Below, one piece after another: positions 43,230-51,910 of a DNA stretch of 64,000 bases (the stretch's first letter is position 1; each line of letters starts with the position of its first letter). Below the pieces are notes generated by a model. It did no database searches and had not been told where the DNA came from. It worked only from the letters and a program-made list of their open reading frames with translations. This DNA comes from Muriicola soli (GTDB lineage: Bacteria; Bacteroidota; Bacteroidia; Flavobacteriales; Flavobacteriaceae). A program made the position numbers and the translations under genes. The stretch covers positions 2,421,501 to 2,485,500 of the forward strand of contig NZ_CP035544.1 of assembly GCF_004139715.1 (NCBI RefSeq), written 5' to 3'.

Positions 43230-43278
43230 GAATAAATTTTCCCCAAAGGTAGCAAATTGCCTTGGTCCGGAACGCTTT

Positions 43279-44184
43279 CTAGAGGATTCGGTTTAAAACC
43301 AGGTCAATATCAATAAGAAGAATACTAAATACACCCGCGATGATAATAAACTTCAGGATATTGTGAAGCCAGACGTAGTCTTTCTTGGTAGAAGCTTTCC
43401 AAAGCAGAAAAATGAAAATGATCAAAAGGATCATCGCGACTATAAAATAGAGGTACATCTCGCCCACATCGAAGATTTCAATTAAGAGAAAGGCAGGAAG
43501 TAGGGATAATCCCGCTAAAAGCGTTATAGCAATTTTGGAATACTTAGTCCCAAATAAGACAGGTATGGTCTTGTAATTAAGAGCCAGGTCCCCGGCAATA
43601 TTCTCCATGTCCTTAATAAACTCTCTAGACAAAATGAGCGAAAAAAGGAATATCGCATGTACAAAAATGACGGTTTCAAAATTCCTGTAATAAACAAATA
43701 CCGCAAAGAAAGGAGTAATCGCAAGAACGGCAGAAACTAAATTCCCAAAGAAGGGAATCCGTTTCAATTTGTGGGAATAAAGCCAGATTCCGAAAATATA
43801 TGAGGCAAAAAAAAGAACCGCCTTAAAGGAAACATAACTGGCCAGAAGAACAGACAGGAGATTTAAAATAAAATAAGTGCTCAGCTTGGTTCGCTGACTA
43901 ACCAGACGGTCGAGCATTGACTTTCGGGGCTTGTTGATCAGGTCCTTCTCAGAATCGTAAAAACTATTGATAATATATCCGGCAGCAATTACCAGGGCCG
44001 AGGCAAAAACGATTACAAAGAGGCTTAAGTCGAACACCACATCGCGCAAAGGCAGATCCGGGGCCATGATATAAATAGCCGCAAGGTATTGAGCCAGCAC
44101 TATCATGAGCACATTATAGCCTCTGACAATCGAAAACAAACTCAGCAGCTTTAAAAGCAGGAGTTTGTTCTTTCTACTAAGCAT
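43279..44184 (-). CDS. UbiA-family prenyltransferase
   Basis: 301 residues from the ATG at 44184, chosen because a longer frame would run into the mevalonate kinase gene. Seven to nine transmembrane helices. INSFYDSEKDLINKP (NDxxD-like prenyl-diphosphate site) and SREFIKDMENIAGDLALNYK (second Asp-rich motif) are UbiA signatures. Bacteroidota homologues are often called geranylgeranylglycerol-phosphate geranylgeranyltransferase, but the acceptor is unproven. It lies 10 bases after mevalonate kinase, so it is fed by the same isoprenoid operon. Confidence 0.88.
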   Translation of the reverse strand: MLSRKNKLLLLKLLSLFSIVRGYNVLMIVLAQYLAAIYIMAPDLPLRDVVFDLSLFVIVFASALVIAAGYIINSFYDSEKDLINKPRKSMLDRLVSQRTKLSTYFILNLLSVLLASYVSFKAVLFFASYIFGIWLYSHKLKRIPFFGNLVSAVLAITPFFAVFVYYRNFETVIFVHAIFLFSLILSREFIKDMENIAGDLALNYKTIPVLFGTKYSKIAITLLAGLSLLPAFLLIEIFDVGEMYLYFIVAMILLIIFIFLLWKASTKKDYVWLHNILKFIIIAGVFSILLIDIDLVLNRIL

Positions 44185-44194
44185 TAAAGTATTT

Positions 44195-45133
44195 TTAGAA
44201 GTTGTAAACCACTTCCAGTCGGTGTCCTTCCAGGGCTTTTTTTGCTTTATCGATATCCTGTGTAAATCCAAGGATGTATCCACCTCCGCCGGAACCGCAA
44301 AGCTTTAGATAGTAGTCATTAGATTCGATCCCCTTTTCCCATAGTTGATGGAATTGCTTTGGGATCATCGGCTTGAAGTGATCTAAAACCACATGAGACA
44401 ATTGTTTGAGATTTCCGAAAAGCGATTTTACATTCCCGGAAAGAAAGTCTTCCACACAGGCATCGGTATGCTTTATGAATTGATCTTTAAGAACTGTTCG
44501 AAAACCTTCATTCTTCATCTTCTCCATAAAGATCTGAACCATCGGGGCTGTTTCCCCGGTCATGCCACTATCCAGCAGGAATACGGCTCCCTTGCCGTTT
44601 AAATTCTGCGAGGGAATGCTGGTAGATTCGATATTGTCTTGCGAATTGATGAGGATAGGCAAGCTGAGATAGCTGTTGAGAGGGTCAAGGCCAGATGACT
44701 TTCCATGGAAAAAAGATTCCATCTTACCAAAAATAGCCTTCAGGTGCAGGAGCTTCTCACGTGTGAGATTCTCCAGAACAGTTATTTTTTCAAACGCGTA
44801 TTTATCATAAATGGCGGCCACCAGAGCTCCACTGCTCCCAATACCGTATCCCTGAGGAATAGAACTGTCAAAGTACATTCCCTTTTCCAAATCGCTTTTT
44901 AAAGTATCTGTGTCAAATTGTACCAGACCTGGATCTTCCGTTTGTAATTGCTCCAGATATTCTGCAAACTTCACCAAGCTTTGGTTCGATTTGACCGCCG
45001 CCTCAGGAAGGGGAAATTCCGTTTTCAATGCTCCTTTAAAAAAATTATAAGGGATTGAAAGGCCTTTGGAATCTTTAATGATACCGTATTCCCCAAACAG
45101 GAGTATCTTAGAATAAAAAAGTGGTCCTTTCAT
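44195..45133 (-). CDS. Mevalonate kinase (GHMP family)
   Basis: 312 residues. KILLFGEYGIIKDSKGLSIP starts the GHMP fold, PQGYGIGSSGALVAAIYDKY (about 94-113) is the ATP-binding loop, SGLDPLNSYL contains the catalytic Asp region, and LKLCGSGGGGYILGF (about 278-292) is the C-terminal GHMP motif. It phosphorylates mevalonate with ATP. It sits between mevalonate diphosphate decarboxylase (61 bases upstream) and the UbiA gene, and complements HMG-CoA reductase and the GYDIA kinase at the other end of the window. Confidence 0.88.
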   Translation of the reverse strand: MKGPLFYSKILLFGEYGIIKDSKGLSIPYNFFKGALKTEFPLPEAAVKSNQSLVKFAEYLEQLQTEDPGLVQFDTDTLKSDLEKGMYFDSSIPQGYGIGSSGALVAAIYDKYAFEKITVLENLTREKLLHLKAIFGKMESFFHGKSSGLDPLNSYLSLPILINSQDNIESTSIPSQNLNGKGAVFLLDSGMTGETAPMVQIFMEKMKNEGFRTVLKDQFIKHTDACVEDFLSGNVKSLFGNLKQLSHVVLDHFKPMIPKQFHQLWEKGIESNDYYLKLCGSGGGGYILGFTQDIDKAKKALEGHRLEVVYNF

Positions 45134-45194
45134 ATGGTATTAGCGAAACCGCTGCTTAAAGATAGTCTTAAATTGCAGATAGAAAACATCCCGG

Positions 45195-46277
45195 TTATAA
45201 TTTTTCAGCACCCGGGCCTATCACGTCGCAAATATACTGCCCCTTTTCACAATACACAACAAGCTCATTCTTAATAAATTGCAAAACTTTTTCGGCACTT
45301 TCACCGGGATAAAGCAAATGAACGTTGGCTCCTGCATCTAGTGTAAAGCACAGGGCCACGCCGGTTTTCTTCCTGAATTCCCATATTTTTTCGATGATTG
45401 CTACGGTATTTGGCTTCATAAGAAGATAGGATGGAGTACTACTCATCATCATGGCATGGAGGGTAAGAGCCTCGCCCTCTACCAGTTGAATAAACAAGTC
45501 CATATTCCCATTTGCCAGTACTTCAATCAGGGAGGACAGGTTCTTATTAGCCTGAGCAAACCTTTGGGTGGCAAAGGGGTGACCTTCCATTAATGCATGC
45601 CCCGCAGTACTGCTTACTGTCTTTGCTCCCTTATGGACTAACAGGATCGTATCACGAAAGTCATTAAAAATGTCGTGTACCGGCCCTGTGAATTCAGATC
45701 CGTATAAATCGGAACTCCCACTGAGCTGAGAGTGCATCCCCCAACTCACCAAAGGACCTTGTATACTCCTGCATGCACTTCCAGATCCCAAACGCGACAG
45801 AAAAGAAGCTTTGCGAAAGAACATTTCTTCGCTCATTTCCGGATTCATAGTATTTTCAAATTCCATGATACATAGGGAAAGTGCAGCCATACCACTGGCT
45901 GAAGATGCAATTCCACTACTATGAGGAAAGCTATTGGAGGTGCTGATATTGAGATGGTAATGTTTTGACCACGGTACATATGGCAGGATGCGATCTAAAA
46001 ATAATTTGATTTTAGGTTCAAAGGCTTTGTTGGGTTTTCCTTCAAACAGAAGATCAAACGAGGGTGATTTTTGAGCCGTCTTATGTTTTTTAAAATCGAC
46101 ATTAGTGGTTGTGGCAGAAGAAGAAAGTGTAAAACTGAGAGACGGATTTGCGGGCAACTGACCTGGATACTTCCCCCAATACTTTACGAGAGCGATATTG
46201 CTGGGTGCTCTCCAGGAAGTTCTTCCACTACTTGCCAAATTCTTTAAATCGGCCGGAATAAATTCCTGTTCATTCAT
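45195..46277 (-). CDS. mvaD: Diphosphomevalonate decarboxylase
   Basis: 360 residues. SNIALVKYWGKYPGQLPANP (about 23-42) is the hallmark N terminus, with Lys and Tyr for the substrate. SLSFTLSSSATTTNV, FPHSSGIASSASGMAALSL (ATP loop), SGSACRSIQGPLVSWG and FTLDAGANVHLLY follow. It converts mevalonate diphosphate to isopentenyl diphosphate. It is the first gene of the minus-strand block, divergent from tspO across a 93-base gap that should hold both promoters. Confidence 0.95.
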   Translation of the reverse strand: MNEQEFIPADLKNLASSGRTSWRAPSNIALVKYWGKYPGQLPANPSLSFTLSSSATTTNVDFKKHKTAQKSPSFDLLFEGKPNKAFEPKIKLFLDRILPYVPWSKHYHLNISTSNSFPHSSGIASSASGMAALSLCIMEFENTMNPEMSEEMFFRKASFLSRLGSGSACRSIQGPLVSWGMHSQLSGSSDLYGSEFTGPVHDIFNDFRDTILLVHKGAKTVSSTAGHALMEGHPFATQRFAQANKNLSSLIEVLANGNMDLFIQLVEGEALTLHAMMMSSTPSYLLMKPNTVAIIEKIWEFRKKTGVALCFTLDAGANVHLLYPGESAEKVLQFIKNELVVYCEKGQYICDVIGPGAEKL

Positions 46278-46370
46278 ATATCCAATTTTCTGACAAAGAT
46301 AATCCTTAGGACATTTATGGACGGTCTCAATTAAAATAAATTCCTATTTTAGGGTACTGAGTAAAATCGA

Positions 46371-46844
46371 ATGAAAAAGAAAATAGCATATATCAGTATT
46401 GCCGTTGTTATTTGCCTTCTCATTGGTTTTTTATCAGGCTTTGCTACCCAAAGCTCTGTGAGTACCTGGTATACCACACTTAACAAGCCTAGCTTTAATC
46501 CTCCCGACTGGATCTTTGCTCCGGTCTGGACCATTTTGTATATCATGATGGGGATCGCTGCCGGACTCGTATGGGCGAAAGGTTTTTATCACATCTGGGT
46601 AAAAACTGCCCTTTACTATTTTGGTTTTCAATTGCTTTTTAATGCGTTCTGGAGTATTGTCTTTTTTGGATTTCAACAGCCCCTCTGGGCCCTGGTGGTG
46701 ATTGTCATCCTCCTGATCCTTATCCTGGCTACTATGAGATGGTTTAAAATCGTGAGCAAACCAGCAGCCTATCTGCTAATTCCCTATTTCCTATGGGTTT
46801 GTTTTGCCACTGTCCTCAATTTCAACATTTGGAGACTTAATTAA
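46371..46844 (+). CDS. tspO: TspO/MBR family membrane protein
   Basis: 157 residues with five predicted helices. TspO signatures are STWYTTLNKPSFNPPDWIFAP-type text (WYxxLxKPxFxPP, about 33-47), WTILYIMMGIAAGLVW (about 58-73) and NAFWSIVFFGFQQPLWALV, ending in LNFNIWRLN. The family binds porphyrins and is rich in Trp; in bacteria it modulates tetrapyrrole or light responses. It is monocistronic, divergent from mvaD. Confidence 0.94.
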   Translation: MKKKIAYISIAVVICLLIGFLSGFATQSSVSTWYTTLNKPSFNPPDWIFAPVWTILYIMMGIAAGLVWAKGFYHIWVKTALYYFGFQLLFNAFWSIVFFGFQQPLWALVVIVILLILILATMRWFKIVSKPAAYLLIPYFLWVCFATVLNFNIWRLN

Positions 46845-46981
46845 ATTTAAAAGCTAATATAAGGGCAGGGTCAGTATAAACTTCCGCCCATTTTAAGGGA
46901 TTATGATTTTATGTCAAATAAATAATTTCTCTTACATTTAAAACTTTCGAATACAAAAATTGACTAAAACGGGCAACTGCA

Positions 46982-48478
46982 ATGGAACAATACATACTAG
47001 CACTCGATCAGGGAACCACAAGTTGCAGAGCCTTAGTATTCAATAAAAGCGGTGCCATAGTATCCTCTGCCCAAAAGGAATTTACACAACATTTTCCCAA
47101 ATCGGGTTGGGTAGAACACGATGCCAAAGAGATTTGGGAAACCCAGGCAGAGATGATGAAGGAGGCCCTGAAAAAAGAGAATATATCTGCCGATAGTATA
47201 GCCGGGATAGGGATTACTAACCAAAGAGAAACGGTAGTAATATGGGACAAGAATACCGGTGAACCCATTTACAACGCCATCGTATGGCAGGATAAACGGA
47301 CAGCAGCCTATTGTGATGAACTAAAAACGAAAGGACTTTCCCCTTTAATCCGAGAAAGAACAGGCCTCGTTATCGACGCATACTTCTCGGGGACCAAAGT
47401 AAAATGGATCCTGGATGAAGTAAAAGGTGCCAGGGAAAAGGCAGAGGCAGGTGATTTATTGATGGGGACTATTGATAGTTGGCTGATCTGGAACCTAACC
47501 GATGGTGACCTTCACATCACGGATGTAACAAACGCATCCCGAACCATGTTCTTCAATATTCATAAGTTGGAGTGGGACCGGGAATTACTGACCATGTTCA
47601 ATGTCCCTGATTCTATATTGCCCGAGGTTAAAGCATCGAGTGAGATATACGGAAATACAACAGGCCGGATACTGGGTAAGGAAATTCCAATCGCCGGGAT
47701 TGCAGGAGATCAACAGGCCGCACTTTTCGGTCAGATGTGTACTCAGCCGGGGATGGTAAAAAACACGTATGGCACTGGTTGCTTTATGCTGATGAATATC
47801 GGAGAAAAACCTATTATTTCACAGAATAACCTGCTTACTTCAATCGGTTGGCAGATCAACGGTAAGACCCATTATATCCTTGAAGGGAGTATTTTCATTG
47901 CCGGAGCAGTGGTACAGTGGTTGAGAGACAGTCTGAAAATCATCGATTCTTCCGGGGAAGTTGAAAAACTTGCCTGTTCAGTAGATCATTCCGACGGAGT
48001 TTATTTTGTTCCTGCTTTTGCAGGCCTTGGAGCTCCGCATTGGAATCAGCATGCCAAGGGTACCATATTTGGTTTAACCAGGGGCAGTACCTATGCGCAT
48101 ATTGCAAGGGCGGCCATAGAATCAATCGCTTACCAAACTATGGATGTACTAAAAGCGATGCAGGCTGATGCCGGTATCTCCATTAAAGAACTTAGGGTAG
48201 ATGGAGGGGCAACGGTCAATAACTTACTGATGCAATTCCAGGCTGATGTCCTAAACACGGTAGCGGTTCGCCCCAAGGTAATTGAGACAACGGTAATGGG
48301 GGCTGCATTCCTCGCCGGACTTGCAGTAGGGTTTTGGTCAGATATCAAGGAGATTGAGACGATCTGGGAAAGTGATCGACGCTTCGACCCCGTACAGGAC
48401 AGATCGACTGTTGAAGCAGGAATAAAAGGATGGTACAAAGCCATCGACGCTCTTGAATATTGGACGAGAGAAAACTAA
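46982..48478 (+). CDS. glpK: Glycerol kinase
   Basis: 498 residues of the FGGY family. [19 protein letters not shown] (about 6-24) binds phosphate, [20 protein letters not shown] contacts glycerol, [11 protein letters not shown] (about 240-250) contains the catalytic Asp, [13 protein letters not shown] is the FBP/phosphate region, and [17 protein letters not shown] is the C-terminal ATP site. It produces glycerol-3-phosphate. The aquaglyceroporin gene follows 10 bases later. Confidence 0.96.
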   Translation: MEQYILALDQGTTSCRALVFNKSGAIVSSAQKEFTQHFPKSGWVEHDAKEIWETQAEMMKEALKKENISADSIAGIGITNQRETVVIWDKNTGEPIYNAIVWQDKRTAAYCDELKTKGLSPLIRERTGLVIDAYFSGTKVKWILDEVKGAREKAEAGDLLMGTIDSWLIWNLTDGDLHITDVTNASRTMFFNIHKLEWDRELLTMFNVPDSILPEVKASSEIYGNTTGRILGKEIPIAGIAGDQQAALFGQMCTQPGMVKNTYGTGCFMLMNIGEKPIISQNNLLTSIGWQINGKTHYILEGSIFIAGAVVQWLRDSLKIIDSSGEVEKLACSVDHSDGVYFVPAFAGLGAPHWNQHAKGTIFGLTRGSTYAHIARAAIESIAYQTMDVLKAMQADAGISIKELRVDGGATVNNLLMQFQADVLNTVAVRPKVIETTVMGAAFLAGLAVGFWSDIKEIETIWESDRRFDPVQDRSTVEAGIKGWYKAIDALEYWTREN

Positions 48479-48488
48479 AGTACTTAAT

Positions 48489-49220
48489 ATGACTCCATTT
48501 GTTGCAGAATTGATCGGAACCGCTTTGCTCATTACACTAGGTTGTGGAGTGGTCGCTAATGTCGTACTTGAAAAAACCAAAGGAAATGGAGGCGGCTGGA
48601 TTGTCATTACAACCGCCTGGGCCTTTGCTGTATTTGTAGGTGTTGTGGTCGCCGGCCCGTATAGTGGTGCCCATATAAACCCTGCCGTAACCATCGGGCT
48701 GGCTCTGGCCGGACTTTTTGATTGGGCAAGTGTTCCGATGTATATTCTCGCACAGCTATTGGGCGCTATGATAGGTGCTGCCGTAGTATGGATTATGTAT
48801 ATAGATCATTTTAATGCTACAAAGGACAAAGTCCTGAAACTAGCGGTATTCTCCACAATACCGAATATTCGAAATTTCGGTTCCAATCTCGTCAGCGAGA
48901 TCGTGGGTACCTTCGTTCTGGTCTTTACCGTATTATTCTTTACAGATGCATCTATGTTGGCAACCGAAGAAGTGATTGGTCTGGGCTCTTTAGGGGCACT
49001 ACCGGTCGCATTATTGGTTTGGGTTATCGGTCTTAGTTTGGGCGGTACTACCGGGTATGCCATAAATCCTGCCCGTGATCTGGGGCCAAGGCTGGTTCAC
49101 GCTCTCTTTCCCATAAAAGAAAAAGGTGGTAGTGACTGGGCGTATTCCTGGGTACCCATCGTAGGTCCCGTTCTTGGAGCATCCGTGGCTGCAGGATTGT
49201 TTCTGCTCCTTTCTGTTTAG
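48489..49220 (+). CDS. glpF: Glycerol uptake facilitator (aquaglyceroporin)
   Basis: 243 residues, six helices and two NPA half-helices: GAHINPAVTIGLAL and GYAINPARDLGPRL. The Asp directly after the second NPAR is the marker of glycerol-conducting channels as opposed to water-only aquaporins. The start at 48489 is the ATG after glpK; an upstream in-frame start overlaps glpK. Its stop directly abuts the stop of the convergent flavoprotein gene with no gap. Confidence 0.95.
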   Translation: MTPFVAELIGTALLITLGCGVVANVVLEKTKGNGGGWIVITTAWAFAVFVGVVVAGPYSGAHINPAVTIGLALAGLFDWASVPMYILAQLLGAMIGAAVVWIMYIDHFNATKDKVLKLAVFSTIPNIRNFGSNLVSEIVGTFVLVFTVLFFTDASMLATEEVIGLGSLGALPVALLVWVIGLSLGGTTGYAINPARDLGPRLVHALFPIKEKGGSDWAYSWVPIVGPVLGASVAAGLFLLLSV

Positions 49221-50508
49221 TCAGATATTGTTTTCCGATATGGCCATGGCAGCAAGATAGGCACCTGACCATGCACTTTGAAAATTGTAACCCCCGGTGA
49301 GCGCATCAATATTTAAAACTTCCCCTGCAAAGTAAAGGCCTTCGTGAACCTTACTTCCAAAAGTCTTAAAATCTATCTCTTTCAGGTCAACACCCCCTGC
49401 GGTGACGAACTCTTCTTTAAAAGTGCTCTTTCCATCAACCAGGAATTCTGATGAAGTGAGTTGTGCTGAGAGTTCCTGTAACTGTTTTTTTGACAGGTCG
49501 GCCCATTTCTGATCCGGTGTTATTCCGGAGGCAATGACCAGTTTTCCCCAAAGTCGGCGTGGAATTTCAACCGGGCAGGTTCTGTAGGCCGTTTTCTTCG
49601 CATCTATGTTCTTAACCTCCATCAGAAAAGAAAACATGCCTTGCTGATGGTATTCCGGCATCCAGTTTACCCTTATTCTGAACCGGTAATGATACTCATT
49701 TAAAATACGGGCTCCCCGGGAAGATAGTTTTAAAATTGCTGGTCCGCTCATCCCCCAATGTGTTATCAACAAAGGCCCCTCAGTTACCAAATGTTCCGAC
49801 TTCCTGGAGCGGGTTTTAATTGTTCCTGATATTTCTTTACCAATCAGATCTCTTGAGAGTAATTCCACGCGGGCATTAAGGCTAACTCCGGGGATGCCTT
49901 CAATGCGGGGGTCTTTAATATTAAAAGTAAAAAGGGAAGGTACCGGGTCAATGATATTGTGACCCATACGTTTGAGGATGTTCCACATCTTAGTGCCACT
50001 TCCTGAGGCGATCAGAAGGTTTTTTGTACGGTATGATTGAAGCTTGGTCTTTACTTCCCAATATCCATTGTCTGTTGAATTACCATCCGGTGGATTGATG
50101 TCAATAACGCCTGAATTTCTCTTCAGTTCTATATCTGATGAAGCAACAGCCTCCATAAAACAATCGATAATGGTCTGTGAAGAATTGCTCACAGGGAACA
50201 TTCTGCCATCATCTTCCACTTTTAATTCTATTCCCCGATCATAAAAAAATTGACGGTATGCTGAGGGTGGTACGAATTAAAGGGACCCCTCAATTCTTTT
50301 TCTCCTCTGGGATAGGCCTGAACCAGCAATGATGGGTTAAACTGCGCATGGGTCACATTACATCGGCCTCCCCCGAAACCTTGACTTTTCCGAGAACTTG
50401 TTTTCCTTGTTCCAGAATCAGGACTTTCATATCGGGCCTGGCCTCTGCTACATGGATTGCCCCGTAAAATCCGGCAGCACCTCCCCCGATAACAATTAGA
50501 TCATACAT
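49221..50508 (-). CDS. BaiN/RdsA-like (HI0933) flavoprotein, two frameshifts in this sequence
   Basis: The start at 50508 gives MYDLIVIGGGAAGFYGAIH, an intact FAD motif, then KVLILEQGKQVLGKVKVSG. One G is missing in the G5 run (50370-50374): restoring it yields SGGGRCNVTHAQF, the signature of this family. One T is missing in the T7 run (50243-50249): restoring it yields VNFFYDRGIELKVEDDG and joins the long downstream frame to 49221. That frame shows LLIASGSGTKMWNI, LITHWGMSGPAIL and FAGEVLNIDALTGGYNFQ. Function unproven; NAD(P)H-dependent flavoprotein by family. The start overlaps the GDPD stop by one base (TGATG). Confidence 0.85.
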
Positions 50509-51257
50509 CAGTTTGCCCTTTCGGGAAAGTTGGTAAAGATCCCATCAACCCCGAGCTCGCTCATTTTATTGATGTCCGATTCTTCATTGACAGTCCAGAC
50601 ATACACTTTAAAGCCTTCATCCTGTATAGTTTTTACAACTTCAGGATTTGTGACATTTTTGAAATAAGGATTGATCGCCACAGCTCCAAGTTCTTTGGCG
50701 ACAGGTATGGCTTTCAACGGATCGTCTTCGGTGAGAACAGCAATAGAGATCTCAGGATTGATCGCTCGCATACTTTTAAGTTCTTCCCAGTTAAAACTTG
50801 AAATCAGGAAGTCTTCCAATTTCCATCCTTTTTCCCTTATGTAGTAATCTGTAATAAAGTTTACCCGTTCTGAGGTATTCGCCCCTTTGAGTTCAATGTT
50901 GAGCGGAACCTTGCCACCGATCAATTTCAATACATCCTGCAGGGTCGGGATCTTGTGATTTCCATTTAAGGTCACTTTTTTAAGGTCAAAAAAATCGTAA
51001 TCCTCAATCATTCCACCCGCATTACTGAGGCGTTCTAATCGCTCGTCGTGAAAGACCATAATCTCCCCACTTTTGATCCGGAAAACATCAATCTCTATCA
51101 TATCAACTCCCAGATCCATAGCCTTCTGTATGGAAGCCAGAGTGTTTTCAGTCTCGTGACCCATTGCTCCCCTATGCCCTATTACCTTCATTTTATGGCC
51201 CACTCCTTCACAACTTGAAATCAATAAAACTATAGATAAAATTATAATTCTCTTCAT
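50508..51257 (-). CDS. Glycerophosphodiester phosphodiesterase, lipoprotein
   Basis: 249 residues from the ATG at 51257, which opens a lipoprotein signal (IIILSIVLLISSC). GDPD core: VIGHRGAMGHETENTLASI (metal and phosphate His/Arg, Glu), MIEIDVFRIKSGEIMVFHDE (Glu-x-Asp metal ligands and His), PLNIELKG and VYVWTVNEESDINKM. It hydrolyses glycerophosphodiesters to glycerol-3-phosphate in the periplasm, which fits the nearby glpK-glpF. Its stop overlaps the flavoprotein start. Confidence 0.93.
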   Translation of the reverse strand: MKRIIILSIVLLISSCEGVGHKMKVIGHRGAMGHETENTLASIQKAMDLGVDMIEIDVFRIKSGEIMVFHDERLERLSNAGGMIEDYDFFDLKKVTLNGNHKIPTLQDVLKLIGGKVPLNIELKGANTSERVNFITDYYIREKGWKLEDFLISSFNWEELKSMRAINPEISIAVLTEDDPLKAIPVAKELGAVAINPYFKNVTNPEVVKTIQDEGFKVYVWTVNEESDINKMSELGVDGIFTNFPERAN

Positions 51258-51385
51258 CTCCGATTTTCTTTTGTACTCCAAAAATACAACTTGAGTAATA
51301 AAAATAGAGACCCATATAAATTAGCTTATGATTATTAATTTATTAAGTTTTTTATTACATATTTCATTTTTATTATCATAATATT

Positions 51386-51419
51386 TTGAATTATTCATAT
51401 TTATAATTTGATATCTTTG
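51386..51419 (+). promoter_or_regulatory. Bacteroidota-type promoter
   Basis: TTG at 51386-51388, 23-base spacer, TATCTTTG at 51412-51419. It leaves a leader of about 25-30 bases before the ATG at 51450. The surrounding 150 bases are very AT-rich. Confidence 0.7.
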
Positions 51420-51449
51420 ACAGTACAACAACCAATTAATTTCAAAACT

Positions 51450-51878
51450 ATGTTTTCAAAACAAAATCTTCTGGCAACAGTAGTAGCTACCGTTGCCATG
51501 TTTGTGCTGGGCTTCCTGATTTGGGGCGTGGCAACTGTTGATTTTTTTGAGGGGCACACCATTACCAACGCAATGAAAGACCCTCCGGATTTTCCAATCC
51601 TTATTCTTTCCAATCTGATTGCTGCTTTTGCTCTCAGTACCATCTATGGTAAATGGGCAAGAGGGTATCACAGTTTGGGAGGAGGATTTCAATTCGGAGT
51701 CTGGATCGGAATTTTTATGGGCTTAGGTATGGGCCTTCTTTGGTATGCCACCTCTGAAATTATGGATCTGACCGGCCACCTCGTGGAAGCCGTGTTAGAT
51801 ATCGTTTACTACGGAATTATAGGTGCAGTTATCGGCCTTATGTACAAGGCTACCGGCCCAAAGAGTGATGAAGCTTGA
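51450..51878 (+). CDS. Four-helix membrane protein, unknown function
   Basis: 142 residues from the ATG at 51450; an upstream TTG at 51408 falls in the promoter. Four hydrophobic segments at about 8-28, 48-65, 82-100 and 115-135. FLIWGVATVDFFEGHT and GGGFQFGVWIGIFMGLGMGL are the most distinctive stretches. It resembles uncharacterised Bacteroidota membrane proteins and shows no catalytic motif. It is monocistronic with its own strong-looking promoter. Confidence 0.7.
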   Translation: MFSKQNLLATVVATVAMFVLGFLIWGVATVDFFEGHTITNAMKDPPDFPILILSNLIAAFALSTIYGKWARGYHSLGGGFQFGVWIGIFMGLGMGLLWYATSEIMDLTGHLVEAVLDIVYYGIIGAVIGLMYKATGPKSDEA

Positions 51879-51910
51879 TAAGGGGTTTTAGGTGACCTTA
51901 ATAAATTACC

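Noticed and set aside
44185-44283. 33-residue N-terminal extension of the UbiA protein
   Set aside because: It would read into the mevalonate kinase gene and lacks hydrophobic character; the ATG at 44184 fits the family.
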